DNA from: an uncultured Lachnospiraceae bacterium
GTDB taxonomy: Bacteria; Bacillota; Clostridia; Lachnospirales; Lachnospiraceae
Assembly (NCBI GenBank): GCA_910579495.1
Contig: CAJTVD010000135.1
Location: 1-5,449 of the forward strand
Reading direction: 5' to 3'
Length of the DNA stretch: 5,449 nt
A model generated the notes under the pieces. The model worked only from the letters and a program-made list of their open reading frames with translations. It had not been told where the DNA came from and made no database searches. Below are positions 1 through 4,769 of this stretch, piece by piece. How positions within the stretch are numbered: the first letter of the stretch is position 1; each line of letters starts with the position of its first letter. The position numbers and the translations under genes are program-made.

Positions 1-767
1 TAGGACTTGCAAAACAGGGAAAGAAAGTGCTTTTGATTGATGCGGACGCACAGGGCAGTCTGACCGCAAGTTTAGGCTTTACAGAGCCGGACAGTCTGGA
101 AGTCACGCTTGCAACCATTATGGGGAACTTAATCAATGACGAGGAAGTAGAGCCGGGAGAGGGTATCCTCCACCATGAGGAAGGGATAGACTTAATGCCG
201 GGGAACATTGAGCTTTCCGGTCTGGAGGTTTCCCTTGTGAATGTGATGAGCCGGGAAACGGTACTCCGGTCGTACATAGAGATTGTCAGGGAAAGTTACG
301 ATTATATCTTGATTGACTGTATGCCTTCCCTCGGCATGATTACCATAAACGCCTTTGCCAGCGCCGACAGCATCTTGATACCCGTACAGGCGGCATATCT
401 GCCCGTCAAAGGCTTGCAGCAGCTTATTAAGACAGTCGGCAAGGTAAAGCGGCAGATTAACCCGAAACTGGAGATTGAGGGGATTCTGCTTACAATGGTG
501 GACAGCCGGACGAACTACGCAAAGGACATCAGCGCCATGCTGAAGGAAGCCTATGGAAGCCGGGTGAGGATATTTGCCAATGTCATTCCCATTTCCGTCC
601 GGGCGGCGGAGATTTCAGCGGAGGGCGTCAGCATCTACAAGCATGATCCAAAGGGGAAAGTGGCGTCAGCTTACGATTCTCTGACAAAGGAGGTAATCAC
701 CTCTGCTCGTCAGGGTGACTCGCACTTTGCTCCGCAAAGCAAGGAGGTGAGCGCAGATGGGCAGTAA
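1..767 (+). CDS. parA: ParA-family partition ATPase (5' partial)
   Basis: This is a ParA/Soj-type ATPase that would work with the ParB encoded downstream to segregate or stabilise the element's circular form in the cytoplasm. The frame is open from base 3, and the first readable residues (GLAKQGKKVLLIDADAQGS) are the typical segment just after the Walker A helix. The P-loop (KGGxGKTT) and true start therefore lie outside the window, and the GTG at 27 is not the start. Visible motifs are the switch-like DADAQGSLT near visible residues 13-21 and the Walker B strand YDYILIDCMPSLG near residues 99-111. The region around VQAAYLPVKGLQQL is also typical of the family. About 254 residues are visible, consistent with a normal ParA missing about 20-30 residues. 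The last codons overlap parB by 11 bases, implying coupled translation. The tail after about TKEVITSARQ is polar and probably not part of the fold. Family call is firm; the role in an ICE is inferred from neighbours. Confidence 0.93.
   Translation, partial: GLAKQGKKVLLIDADAQGSLTASLGFTEPDSLEVTLATIMGNLINDEEVEPGEGILHHEEGIDLMPGNIELSGLEVSLVNVMSRETVLRSYIEIVRESYDYILIDCMPSLGMITINAFASADSILIPVQAAYLPVKGLQQLIKTVGKVKRQINPKLEIEGILLTMVDSRTNYAKDISAMLKEAYGSRVRIFANVIPISVRAAEISAEGVSIYKHDPKGKVASAYDSLTKEVITSARQGDSHFAPQSKEVSADGQ
741..750 (+). promoter_or_regulatory. Shine-Dalgarno site for parB
   Basis: AAGGAGGTGA is a near-perfect match to the anti-SD of 16S rRNA and lies inside the 3' end of parA, at a suitable distance from the ATG at 757. 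It fixes the parB start and shows that parB is translated from its own site although its start lies inside parA. Confidence 0.85.
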
Positions 768-1653
768 TACAAAATCAAGAAGCGCATCAAAGGTTGCTCT
801 GGAAAGTTTTGATGATTTGTTCGGTGGAAATACCGCACAGGAAAATGGGATAGAGCAGATTATCAATGCGCCACTGGCAGAGCTTTATACGTTCAAAGAC
901 CACCCTTTCCGGGTGGAGGACGATGAGAAGATGGAGGAAACAACGGAGAGTATCCGGCAGTATGGGGTGCTTGTTCCGGGCATTGCAAGACCGAGGGCGG
1001 GTGGCGGCTATGAAATCATAGCCGGACACCGCCGCAAACGTGGATCGGAGCTTGCCGGAAAGACGGAAATGCCTGTGATTGTCCGAAACTATACCGATGA
1101 TGAAGCCACAATTATCATGGTGGATTCCAACATTCAGAGGGAGGACATCTTACCAAGCGAGAAAGCGAAAGCCTACAAGATGAAGTATGAAGCGATGAAG
1201 CATCAGGGGAAGAAGTCAGGGAAAAATACCCTTGACGAAGTGGGGGAAGCTGCCGGGGAGAACGCTAAAAAGGTTCAGCGGTATATATGGCTCTCCCGGC
1301 TGTCGGAAGGGCTTCTTGCTATGGTGGACGGTAGAAAACTCGGCTTTTCACAGGGCGTTGACATTTCCTTTCTGTCGGAAGAAGCGCAGTTATGGGTACA
1401 GGCTGTCATAGAGGAAAAAAGCTGCAACATCAGCATGGTACAGTCGGCAAAAATCAAGGAATATGGCAAGAACGGGGAGCTTACCCTTGCAATGGTGCGC
1501 CTGATACTGGCGGAGGAAAAGCCGAAGGAAAGAAAAATAACGATAAAATCAGATAAGATTGGCAGATACTTTTCAGAAAGCTATTCTAATGAGGAAATTG
1601 AAAATATCATTCTCTCGCTTCTTGATAAGTGGAAAGAGGAAGGGGCGGTTTGA
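757..1653 (+). CDS. parB: ParB/Spo0J-family partition protein
   Basis: This is a DNA-binding partner of ParA that would load on a centromere-like site and spread or clamp on DNA. The 298 residues match the usual length. An N-terminal ParB/Srx domain (about residues 35-130) carries GHRRKRG at 90-96, the equivalent of the GERRxRA nucleotide-binding motif that binds CTP in ParB proteins. DSNIQREDILPSEKAKAY follows at about 123-140, the typical junction to the central helical domain. A helix-turn-helix-like stretch (TLDEVGEAAGENAKKVQRYIWLSRL) lies at about 158-182. The C-terminal 60 residues are charged and probably contain the dimerisation region. The ATG at 757 is supported by AAGGAGG inside parA. 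The gene overlaps parA by 11 bases and is followed 2 bases later by the replication gene, so the three are probably one transcript. A palindrome at 1005-1024 lies inside the sequence coding for the CTP motif. Confidence 0.93.
   Translation: MGSNTKSRSASKVALESFDDLFGGNTAQENGIEQIINAPLAELYTFKDHPFRVEDDEKMEETTESIRQYGVLVPGIARPRAGGGYEIIAGHRRKRGSELAGKTEMPVIVRNYTDDEATIIMVDSNIQREDILPSEKAKAYKMKYEAMKHQGKKSGKNTLDEVGEAAGENAKKVQRYIWLSRLSEGLLAMVDGRKLGFSQGVDISFLSEEAQLWVQAVIEEKSCNISMVQSAKIKEYGKNGELTLAMVRLILAEEKPKERKITIKSDKIGRYFSESYSNEEIENIILSLLDKWKEEGAV
1005..1024. repeat. 20-base palindrome inside parB, possible parS-like site
   Basis: CGGCTATGA-AA-TCATAGCCG has two perfect 9-base arms around a 2-base centre. 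It falls in the codons for GGYEIIAG, which are constrained by protein function, so coincidence is possible. B. subtilis has a parS site inside spo0J, which makes an intragenic partition site plausible. The sequence is not the canonical TGTTTCACGTGAAACA. The dyad is seen directly; the function is inference. Confidence 0.35.
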
Positions 1654-1655
1654 TA

Positions 1656-2843
1656 ATGGGGTATTTGACAAGCGGAAACATAATTGTTGATGCAATGGGT
1701 TCTGTCAATATTACTGGAAACGTCATTCCCGCTGTCTGGTACAGGACAATCACAAAGGAGAATGGGAAACCATATCTCCTTGCGATTGTCATACTGGCGG
1801 ATATTGTGTACTGGTATCGCCCGTCAGAGGTTCGGGATCAGGGAAGTGGGCATATACTTGGCTGGAAAAAGAAATTTTCAGAGGATATTTTAAGGCAGAG
1901 TTACCAGTATTATGCGGATTTATTTGGGGAGTCCAAGAAAACGGTTAAAACCGCAATGGACAGGCTGGAAAAATTACAGGTAATCAGGAGGGAATTTCGG
2001 ACAGTCAGCTATGGAGAGGGGCTTGTCTGCAATAACGTGATGTATGTGGAACTGAAACCGGATATGCTGTACCGGCTGACATTTCCAGAGGAAATACCCG
2101 CTGTGAACGGAGTGGACGATTCATGTGCGGGCGCATCTGGTGATAAAATGGGAGGGAGCCTCCCTACAAAACCGGATGCCCCTATGGAAATTTTGGGAGG
2201 GAGGGGTATCCCAAACGGGATACAGGTATCTGCAAATTCGGATACAGGCGGTGACGAAATGGTTCATACCCTCCCGACAAAAGCGGATACAGGTCTGTCC
2301 CAAAACGGAGGGACAAATTCATATACTTCTACAAAGATTTCTGACGGAGAATCCTATCCTATCAATCAATCCGGCATGGAAGTGGAAAGACTGGAACCGG
2401 GCAAGCCGGATAATGATATGATTGGTGTGATGGATGATGCAAACACCTACATGGAAATCATCAAGGGGAACATTGAGTATGAGCATCACATGAAATACGG
2501 TGACTGGAGCGAAAGGGGGCTGTATGAGGAACTTTATGAGGTAATCTGTGAGATTGTCTGCGTGAAGCGTAAGACGGTAAAGGTCAATGGGGAGGACTAC
2601 CCTTATGAGCTTGTAAAATCAAAGTTCTTAAAGCTAAATAGTTCCCATTTGGAGTATGTCATTGGGTGCATGAAGGAAACCACAACCAAGATAGCCAATA
2701 TCCGGGCATACATGGTGACTGCCCTCTACAATGCGCCCAACACCATGAACCATTATTACCAGCAGTTGGTACAGCATGACATGTATGGTGGCGGGTGGGA
2801 AGAAAAAGGGCTGTTTCATTCCGAACCGGAAGAAAATGGATAG
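1656..2843 (+). CDS. DUF6017-type replication initiator protein
   Basis: This is probably the replication protein of the element's circular form. The start is taken at ATG 1656 (395 aa), two bases after the parB stop and downstream of the purine-rich AGAGGAAGGGG at 1635-1645. The GTG at 1629 would only add nine residues overlapping parB. Residues 1-145 form an N-terminal domain with a winged-helix-like segment at about 72-125 (GWKKKFSEDILRQSYQYYAD, FGESKKTVKTAMDRLEKLQVIRR). Residues 150-260 are a low-complexity linker encoded by the iteron-like DNA repeats. Residues 262-380 match my memory of DUF6017, including PYELVKSKFLKLNSSHLEYV, TTTKIANIRAYMVTALYNAP and HDMYGGG. Such proteins sit beside parA/parB in Tn1549-like ICEs and are usually annotated as replication initiator or RepA_N-like. 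The family call is good; the initiator role is inferred from context and the repeats. A DnaD-like accessory role is the main alternative. Confidence 0.75.
   Translation: MGYLTSGNIIVDAMGSVNITGNVIPAVWYRTITKENGKPYLLAIVILADIVYWYRPSEVRDQGSGHILGWKKKFSEDILRQSYQYYADLFGESKKTVKTAMDRLEKLQVIRREFRTVSYGEGLVCNNVMYVELKPDMLYRLTFPEEIPAVNGVDDSCAGASGDKMGGSLPTKPDAPMEILGGRGIPNGIQVSANSDTGGDEMVHTLPTKADTGLSQNGGTNSYTSTKISDGESYPINQSGMEVERLEPGKPDNDMIGVMDDANTYMEIIKGNIEYEHHMKYGDWSERGLYEELYEVICEIVCVKRKTVKVNGEDYPYELVKSKFLKLNSSHLEYVIGCMKETTTKIANIRAYMVTALYNAPNTMNHYYQQLVQHDMYGGGWEEKGLFHSEPEENG
2150..2315. repeat. Iteron-like repeat cluster and dyads, candidate intragenic origin
   Basis: Five degenerate copies of CAAAxxCGGATACAGG start at 2167, 2212, 2233, 2278 and 2301. 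The core GGATACAGG is exact in three of them (2218-2226, 2240-2248, 2285-2293). Start-to-start distances are 45, 21, 45 and 23, giving an interleaved period of about 66-68 bases. Dyads overlap the cluster: AGGGAG-C-CTCCCT (2153-2165), GTATCCC-AAAC-GGGATAC (2206-2223) and TGTCCC-8-GGGACA (2296-2315). G-rich runs lie at 2150-2158 and 2195-2206. The cluster codes for the poorly structured linker of the replication protein. Origins within the initiator gene are known for RepA_N plasmids. The repeats are seen; the origin function is inferred. Confidence 0.6.
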
Positions 2844-2880
2844 TCGGGCAGAGAACGTGCATGATAAAAGAGAACAGATA

Positions 2881-2905
2881 ACTTTTAGACTTTTTGTCCA
2901 AAAGT
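2881..2905. promoter_or_regulatory. Palindromic hairpin element, copy 1
   Basis: ACTTTTAGAC-TTTTT-GTCCAAAAGT forms a 10-base stem with one mismatch and a 5-base loop. It ends 18 bases before the ATG of the 122-aa gene and 7 bases before its ribosome binding site. The reverse complement of 2888-2905 is identical over 18 bases to 3975-3992. Both copies also hold a 17-base dyad with ACTTTT and AAAAGT arms. It could be a protein operator or an RNA hairpin in the leader. A terminator is less likely because no T-run follows the stem. Confidence 0.5.
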
Positions 2906-2923
2906 AGATTATGGAGGTGCGCT

Positions 2924-3292
2924 ATGGCAGAATTATATATTACGGAAGAACAGAGGGAAAAATGCCGGAAAGTGGCGGATGCGTTTTCAGAATTGTATGA
3001 GACTGCCGATGTCATGGTGGCGGATGCCGGGAGGTTCGGTTTTATCCGTCTGCAATGGTTCAACGAGGGGGAAGGCTTCGATTCGGCAATGGCATTTTCG
3101 GACAGTATGGAACTGTTTGAGGAACTGTGGCGGATATGGTATGAGCATGAAGTATTAACGCCTGTACTGGGAACGCCGCTTGCGGAGCTTGATTATGACG
3201 AGATATTCCAGACGCTTTCCAAAGACAGGCAGAAGGAAATATTGGAGAAAAAGACGGAATTTATTGTCCGGTGTAAAGATGCTTTCGATTAA
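2924..3292 (+). CDS. Conserved ICE-type hypothetical protein, 122 aa
   Basis: I do not know the function, although the opening AELYITEEQREKCRKVADAF resembles small hypothetical proteins I associate with Firmicute conjugative elements. The start at ATG 2924 is chosen because GGAGGTG (2913-2919) lies just upstream; a TTG at 2894 would add ten residues without support. The product is small, acidic and soluble, with no signal peptide, membrane helix or cysteine cluster. The predicted pattern is a helix at about 7-27, strands around ADVMVADAGRFGFIRLQWF (28-46), then helices at about 61-78 and 95-119. It sits 80 bases after the replication gene, with hairpin element copy 1 in the gap, so it may share that transcript or have its own control. 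The coding call is secure: full-length frame, good SD and normal codon use. Confidence 0.8.
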   Translation: MAELYITEEQREKCRKVADAFSELYETADVMVADAGRFGFIRLQWFNEGEGFDSAMAFSDSMELFEELWRIWYEHEVLTPVLGTPLAELDYDEIFQTLSKDRQKEILEKKTEFIVRCKDAFD

Positions 3293-3327
3293 AAAACAGA
3301 TATTTTGTACCATTCCGGGATGCTTTC

Positions 3328-3336
3328 TGCTACAAT
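3328..3336 (+). promoter_or_regulatory. Extended -10 promoter for the zinc-ribbon gene
   Basis: TGCTACAAT is a TGn extended -10 with one mismatch to TATAAT. The best upstream -35-like hexamer is poor (TTGTAC at 3305-3310, spacing 20), which fits an extended -10 promoter that does not need a good -35. Transcription would start near 3343 and give a short leader before the SD at 3352-3358. It lies in the 74-base gap between the two small genes. Confidence 0.5.
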
Positions 3337-3366
3337 AGACCGTATCAGGATAAAGGAGTGGTGCGT

Positions 3367-3897
3367 TTGGGAAACAGGAAATGCCTGAAAAGGGCGGACA
3401 GGACATATAAGGACTTAAAGCAGAAACAGAAAGCGAAGATAGCAGACAGTATGTTTGAAAAGACCTGTGATTATTACAGGGAGCATGGAAGTCTGCCGGA
3501 AGGAGAGGACTGCGAGAAGATTGCAGGGCAGATTTACCAGAGGGTAAAGGGGATAGCGGCGCAGGCTTCCTTTGATGAAATATACAGCCTGTATCTTTAC
3601 CGTCTGCCACGTTACGAAGTGCGGATAGCGGAGAATGGGATTCTGGAAAAGAAAGAAAAGAAAAAAGAGGATGCAGACAAGCCGAAAATAAAGCGGAAAG
3701 GCATGAGCAAAAAGGTATGCCCGAACTGCGGCAGGAAGATGAAGCAGCAGTTTATCGGCTTGCAGCACTGTAAATGCGGCATGAGCTGGAAGAAGGATAT
3801 AGGCTATTTTGAGCGTACCGGGAATATGGTCTTTGCTCTGGAACGCAGAAAAGTCGGGAAAAAGACGAAACAGTGTCCGGTAATCCGGTACAGGTAA
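3367..3897 (+). CDS. Basic zinc-ribbon protein of unknown function
   Basis: No specific family is recognised. The start is placed at TTG 3367 (176 aa), because AAAGGAGTG at 3352-3360 gives about 8 bases of spacing to it. The GTG codons at 3358 and 3361 overlap or abut that SD; using GTG 3358 gives 179 aa. Residues 1-85 are helical and basic (KRADRTYKDLKQKQKAKIAD, then YYREHGSLPEGED and IYQRVKGIAAQASFDEIYSLY). Residues 94-116 are a lysine-rich linker. Residues 118-137 hold a zinc ribbon, CxxC-x13-CxC (Cys118, 121, 135, 137), followed by a conserved-looking tail with ERTGNMVFALERRKVGKK. The charge and zinc ribbon suggest nucleic-acid binding, for example a regulator or an accessory to replication or transfer; this is inference. 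It has its own promoter and is followed 20 bases later by a terminator, so it may form a single-gene unit. Confidence 0.78.
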   Translation: MGNRKCLKRADRTYKDLKQKQKAKIADSMFEKTCDYYREHGSLPEGEDCEKIAGQIYQRVKGIAAQASFDEIYSLYLYRLPRYEVRIAENGILEKKEKKKEDADKPKIKRKGMSKKVCPNCGRKMKQQFIGLQHCKCGMSWKKDIGYFERTGNMVFALERRKVGKKTKQCPVIRYR

Positions 3898-3903
3898 TTG
3901 AAT

Positions 3904-3975
3904 ATGGGAAACAGCGTAAGGGCAGTTATAGACTGGAAACAGCGGTTTGTAGCTGCCCTTTTTGCGTTTATATAA
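3904..3975 (+). CDS. Possible 23-aa small ORF across the terminator
   Basis: ATG at 3904 opens a 23-codon frame, MGNSVRAVIDWKQRFVAALF plus AFI, with a basic middle and a hydrophobic end. Only a weak AGGT (3892-3895) serves as SD. The whole frame overlaps the terminator hairpin, and the stop abuts hairpin element copy 2. The strong hairpin explains the sequence better than coding does, so this is a low-confidence candidate. If translated, ribosomes would disrupt the terminator and couple the zinc-ribbon gene to the genes downstream. Confidence 0.2.
   Translation: MGNSVRAVIDWKQRFVAALFAFI
3918..3963 (+). terminator. Rho-independent terminator after the zinc-ribbon gene
   Basis: AAGGGCAGTTA (3918-3928) pairs with TAGCTGCCCTT (3950-3960) through 11 positions with one G-T pair. 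The 21-base loop itself can form AAAC/GTTT. A run of five T (3959-3963) follows directly. It lies 20 bases after the stop at 3897 and separates the accessory genes from the transfer genes. A 23-codon ORF (3904-3975) runs through the hairpin, so partial read-through or attenuation is possible. Confidence 0.72.
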
Positions 3976-3999
3976 CTTTTGGACAAAAAGTCCAGAAGC
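3975..3999. promoter_or_regulatory. Palindromic hairpin element, copy 2
   Basis: ACTTTTGGAC-AAAAA-GTCCAGAAGC pairs at 9 of 10 stem positions if one G-T is allowed. It is the inverted counterpart of 2881-2905 (18 identical bases, 3975-3992) and also shares the leading ATAACTTTT in direct orientation. It ends 15 bases before the ATG at 4015 and just before the SD at 4002-4008. The same placement ahead of two genes argues for a cis-regulatory role. Confidence 0.5.
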
Positions 4000-4014
4000 G
4001 GAAAGGAGAAAAGG

Positions 4015-4674
4015 ATGGGAAAGAAAAAAGTAAAAACAATGCTCTCTGCGGCGGCAGTGATGACAGCGGCGGGGAGCGGAATCTTCTGTGCTTGGAAAGC
4101 CGGGAGGAAGAAGAAAATGGCGGAGGTCAGAACGGATGCGCCTGACTTGGAAGAAGGGCTGACAGAGGAAAAAGTGGGGGAATCCCTGCTCCGGCTGTTC
4201 CGGTTATATGAGGACAGTGAATTTGATGACCTTGCGGAGTTTCTGGGTGACGGGAGTGATCCGAGGGAATATGCGGCAGAAAACTATTCGGAGCAGTTGT
4301 TCCTCTATCTCAAAAGGAACATGACAGATGCAATGGTACTGGAAGGGGATGACGGGACGGGGAAAGAGCCGTTTGCCATGACGGATGAGCTTTTCCATTA
4401 TCCAGCCTGTATGATAAATTGCCGGATAGAGGAATTATTGTCGGATAATTTTACCCTGTGCCTTGAGAACGAGATATGGATGCTTGAAAACGGAGAGTTC
4501 GCATCTGTTTATTGTGTCAGTCTGACGAATGGAATCGGGCGGCTTTCTTACCGCTTTCTGGATACCTATATTAAAAATCCGTGGGATATTCCGGTCAGCT
4601 TTGACGATCTGGAAAGCAGTTTTGCAAAAATAGCCGAAGCGGTGGAAGAAGGGCGGGCGGCGGAACTTCCGTAA
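4015..4674 (+). CDS. Membrane-anchored protein of unknown function, 219 aa
   Basis: The family is not recognised. ATG 4015 is chosen because AAAGGAG (4002-4008) sits 6 bases upstream; a TTG at 3979 lies inside the hairpin element and has no SD. Residues 1-7 are basic (MGKKKVK). A hydrophobic stretch at about 8-27 (TMLSAAAVMTAAGSGIFCAW) and then KAGRKKK suggest a single N-terminal membrane anchor or an uncleaved signal. No lipobox fits at Cys25. The remaining 185 residues are acidic and mostly helical (EEGLTEEKVGESLLRLFRLYEDSEFDDLAEFL), with a beta-like middle around NFTLCLENEIWMLENGEFASVYCVSLTNG. The flanking charges are basic on both sides of the helix, so topology is uncertain. The gene follows a terminator and precedes the leader ORF and coupling-protein genes, so a role at the membrane in transfer or its control is reasonable but unproven. 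Confidence 0.78.
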   Translation: MGKKKVKTMLSAAAVMTAAGSGIFCAWKAGRKKKMAEVRTDAPDLEEGLTEEKVGESLLRLFRLYEDSEFDDLAEFLGDGSDPREYAAENYSEQLFLYLKRNMTDAMVLEGDDGTGKEPFAMTDELFHYPACMINCRIEELLSDNFTLCLENEIWMLENGEFASVYCVSLTNGIGRLSYRFLDTYIKNPWDIPVSFDDLESSFAKIAEAVEEGRAAELP

Positions 4675-4683
4675 CCCGTCCAG

Positions 4684-4690
4684 AAAGGAG
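4684..4690 (+). promoter_or_regulatory. Shine-Dalgarno site of the 12-codon leader ORF
   Basis: AAAGGAG lies 5 bases before ATG 4696 and has no other gene to serve: the next start is 74 bases on and has its own AAGGAGG. This is the main evidence that the tiny ORF is translated. Confidence 0.7.
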
Positions 4691-4695
4691 CGTTT

Positions 4696-4734
4696 ATGAA
4701 ATATCTGATCCACAGGCTGTACGTCCCACCCTGA
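4696..4734 (+). CDS. 12-aa leader peptide ending Pro-Pro-stop
   Basis: A 12-codon frame, MKYLIHRLYVPP then TGA, begins 21 bases after the stop of the 219-aa gene and ends 35 bases before the PcfB-family start. It has its own SD (AAAGGAG, 5-base spacing). The last five codons and the stop lie in a hairpin (4717-4745). Short peptides that arrest or slow ribosomes and end near their stop codon are known controllers of downstream genes, for example ermC or tnaC leaders, and consecutive prolines before a stop are a known poor substrate for translation and termination. The sequence shows the ORF, SD and hairpin; a regulatory role for pcfB/virD4 is inference. The alternative is a decayed gene remnant: the same frame past TGA soon meets another stop. 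Confidence 0.6.
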   Translation: MKYLIHRLYVPP

Positions 4735-4745
4735 CGGGGGTACAG
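4717..4745 (+). promoter_or_regulatory. Hairpin overlapping the end of the leader ORF
   Basis: CTGTAC (4717-4722) pairs with GTACAG (4740-4745), and the inside can add CCC/GGG across a 2-base bulge or CGTC/GACG. The leader stop (4732-4734) is in the apical part. No T-run follows, since the next bases are A-rich, so it is not a terminator. The SD of the next gene (4757-4763) begins 12 bases downstream, within reach of a ribosome paused at the leader stop. Confidence 0.5.
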
Positions 4746-4769
4746 CAATAAAAAAGAAGGAGGAAAACC

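Noticed and set aside
725..739. CTTTGC-TCC-GCAAAG inverted repeat just before the parB SD
   Set aside because: Six-base arms are expected several times in a window of this size when spacings vary. It is close to the SD, but nothing else supports a control role.
666..866. 66-residue minus-strand frame across the parA/parB junction, and other minus-strand frames (787-1029, 1275-1469, 1607-1792, 2121-2303, 2634-2819, 2659-3063, 3155-3610, 3415-3768, 3804-3986, 4204-4398, 4435-4788, 4566-4898, 4928-5194, 5119-5325)
   Set aside because: All lie opposite well-supported + strand genes with SD sites and family matches. Their translations look like low-complexity antisense (Leu/Phe/Ser/Pro rich) and show no family motif.
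900..916. CCACCC-TTTCC-GGGTGG inverted repeat in parB
   Set aside because: The arms are short and the codons are constrained by the HPFRV motif; a chance occurrence is likely.
2125..2421. 98-residue + frame within the replication gene, and similar frames at 1684-1893 and 3873-4145
   Set aside because: They are out-of-frame shadows of real genes, lack SD sites and read as repeat-derived or random protein. The 3873-4145 frame crosses a terminator and overlaps the better supported 219-aa gene.
2861..2881. Six-codon ORF MIKENR before the 122-aa gene
   Set aside because: No convincing SD precedes it, and such short frames are expected by chance. It is unlike the leader at 4696.
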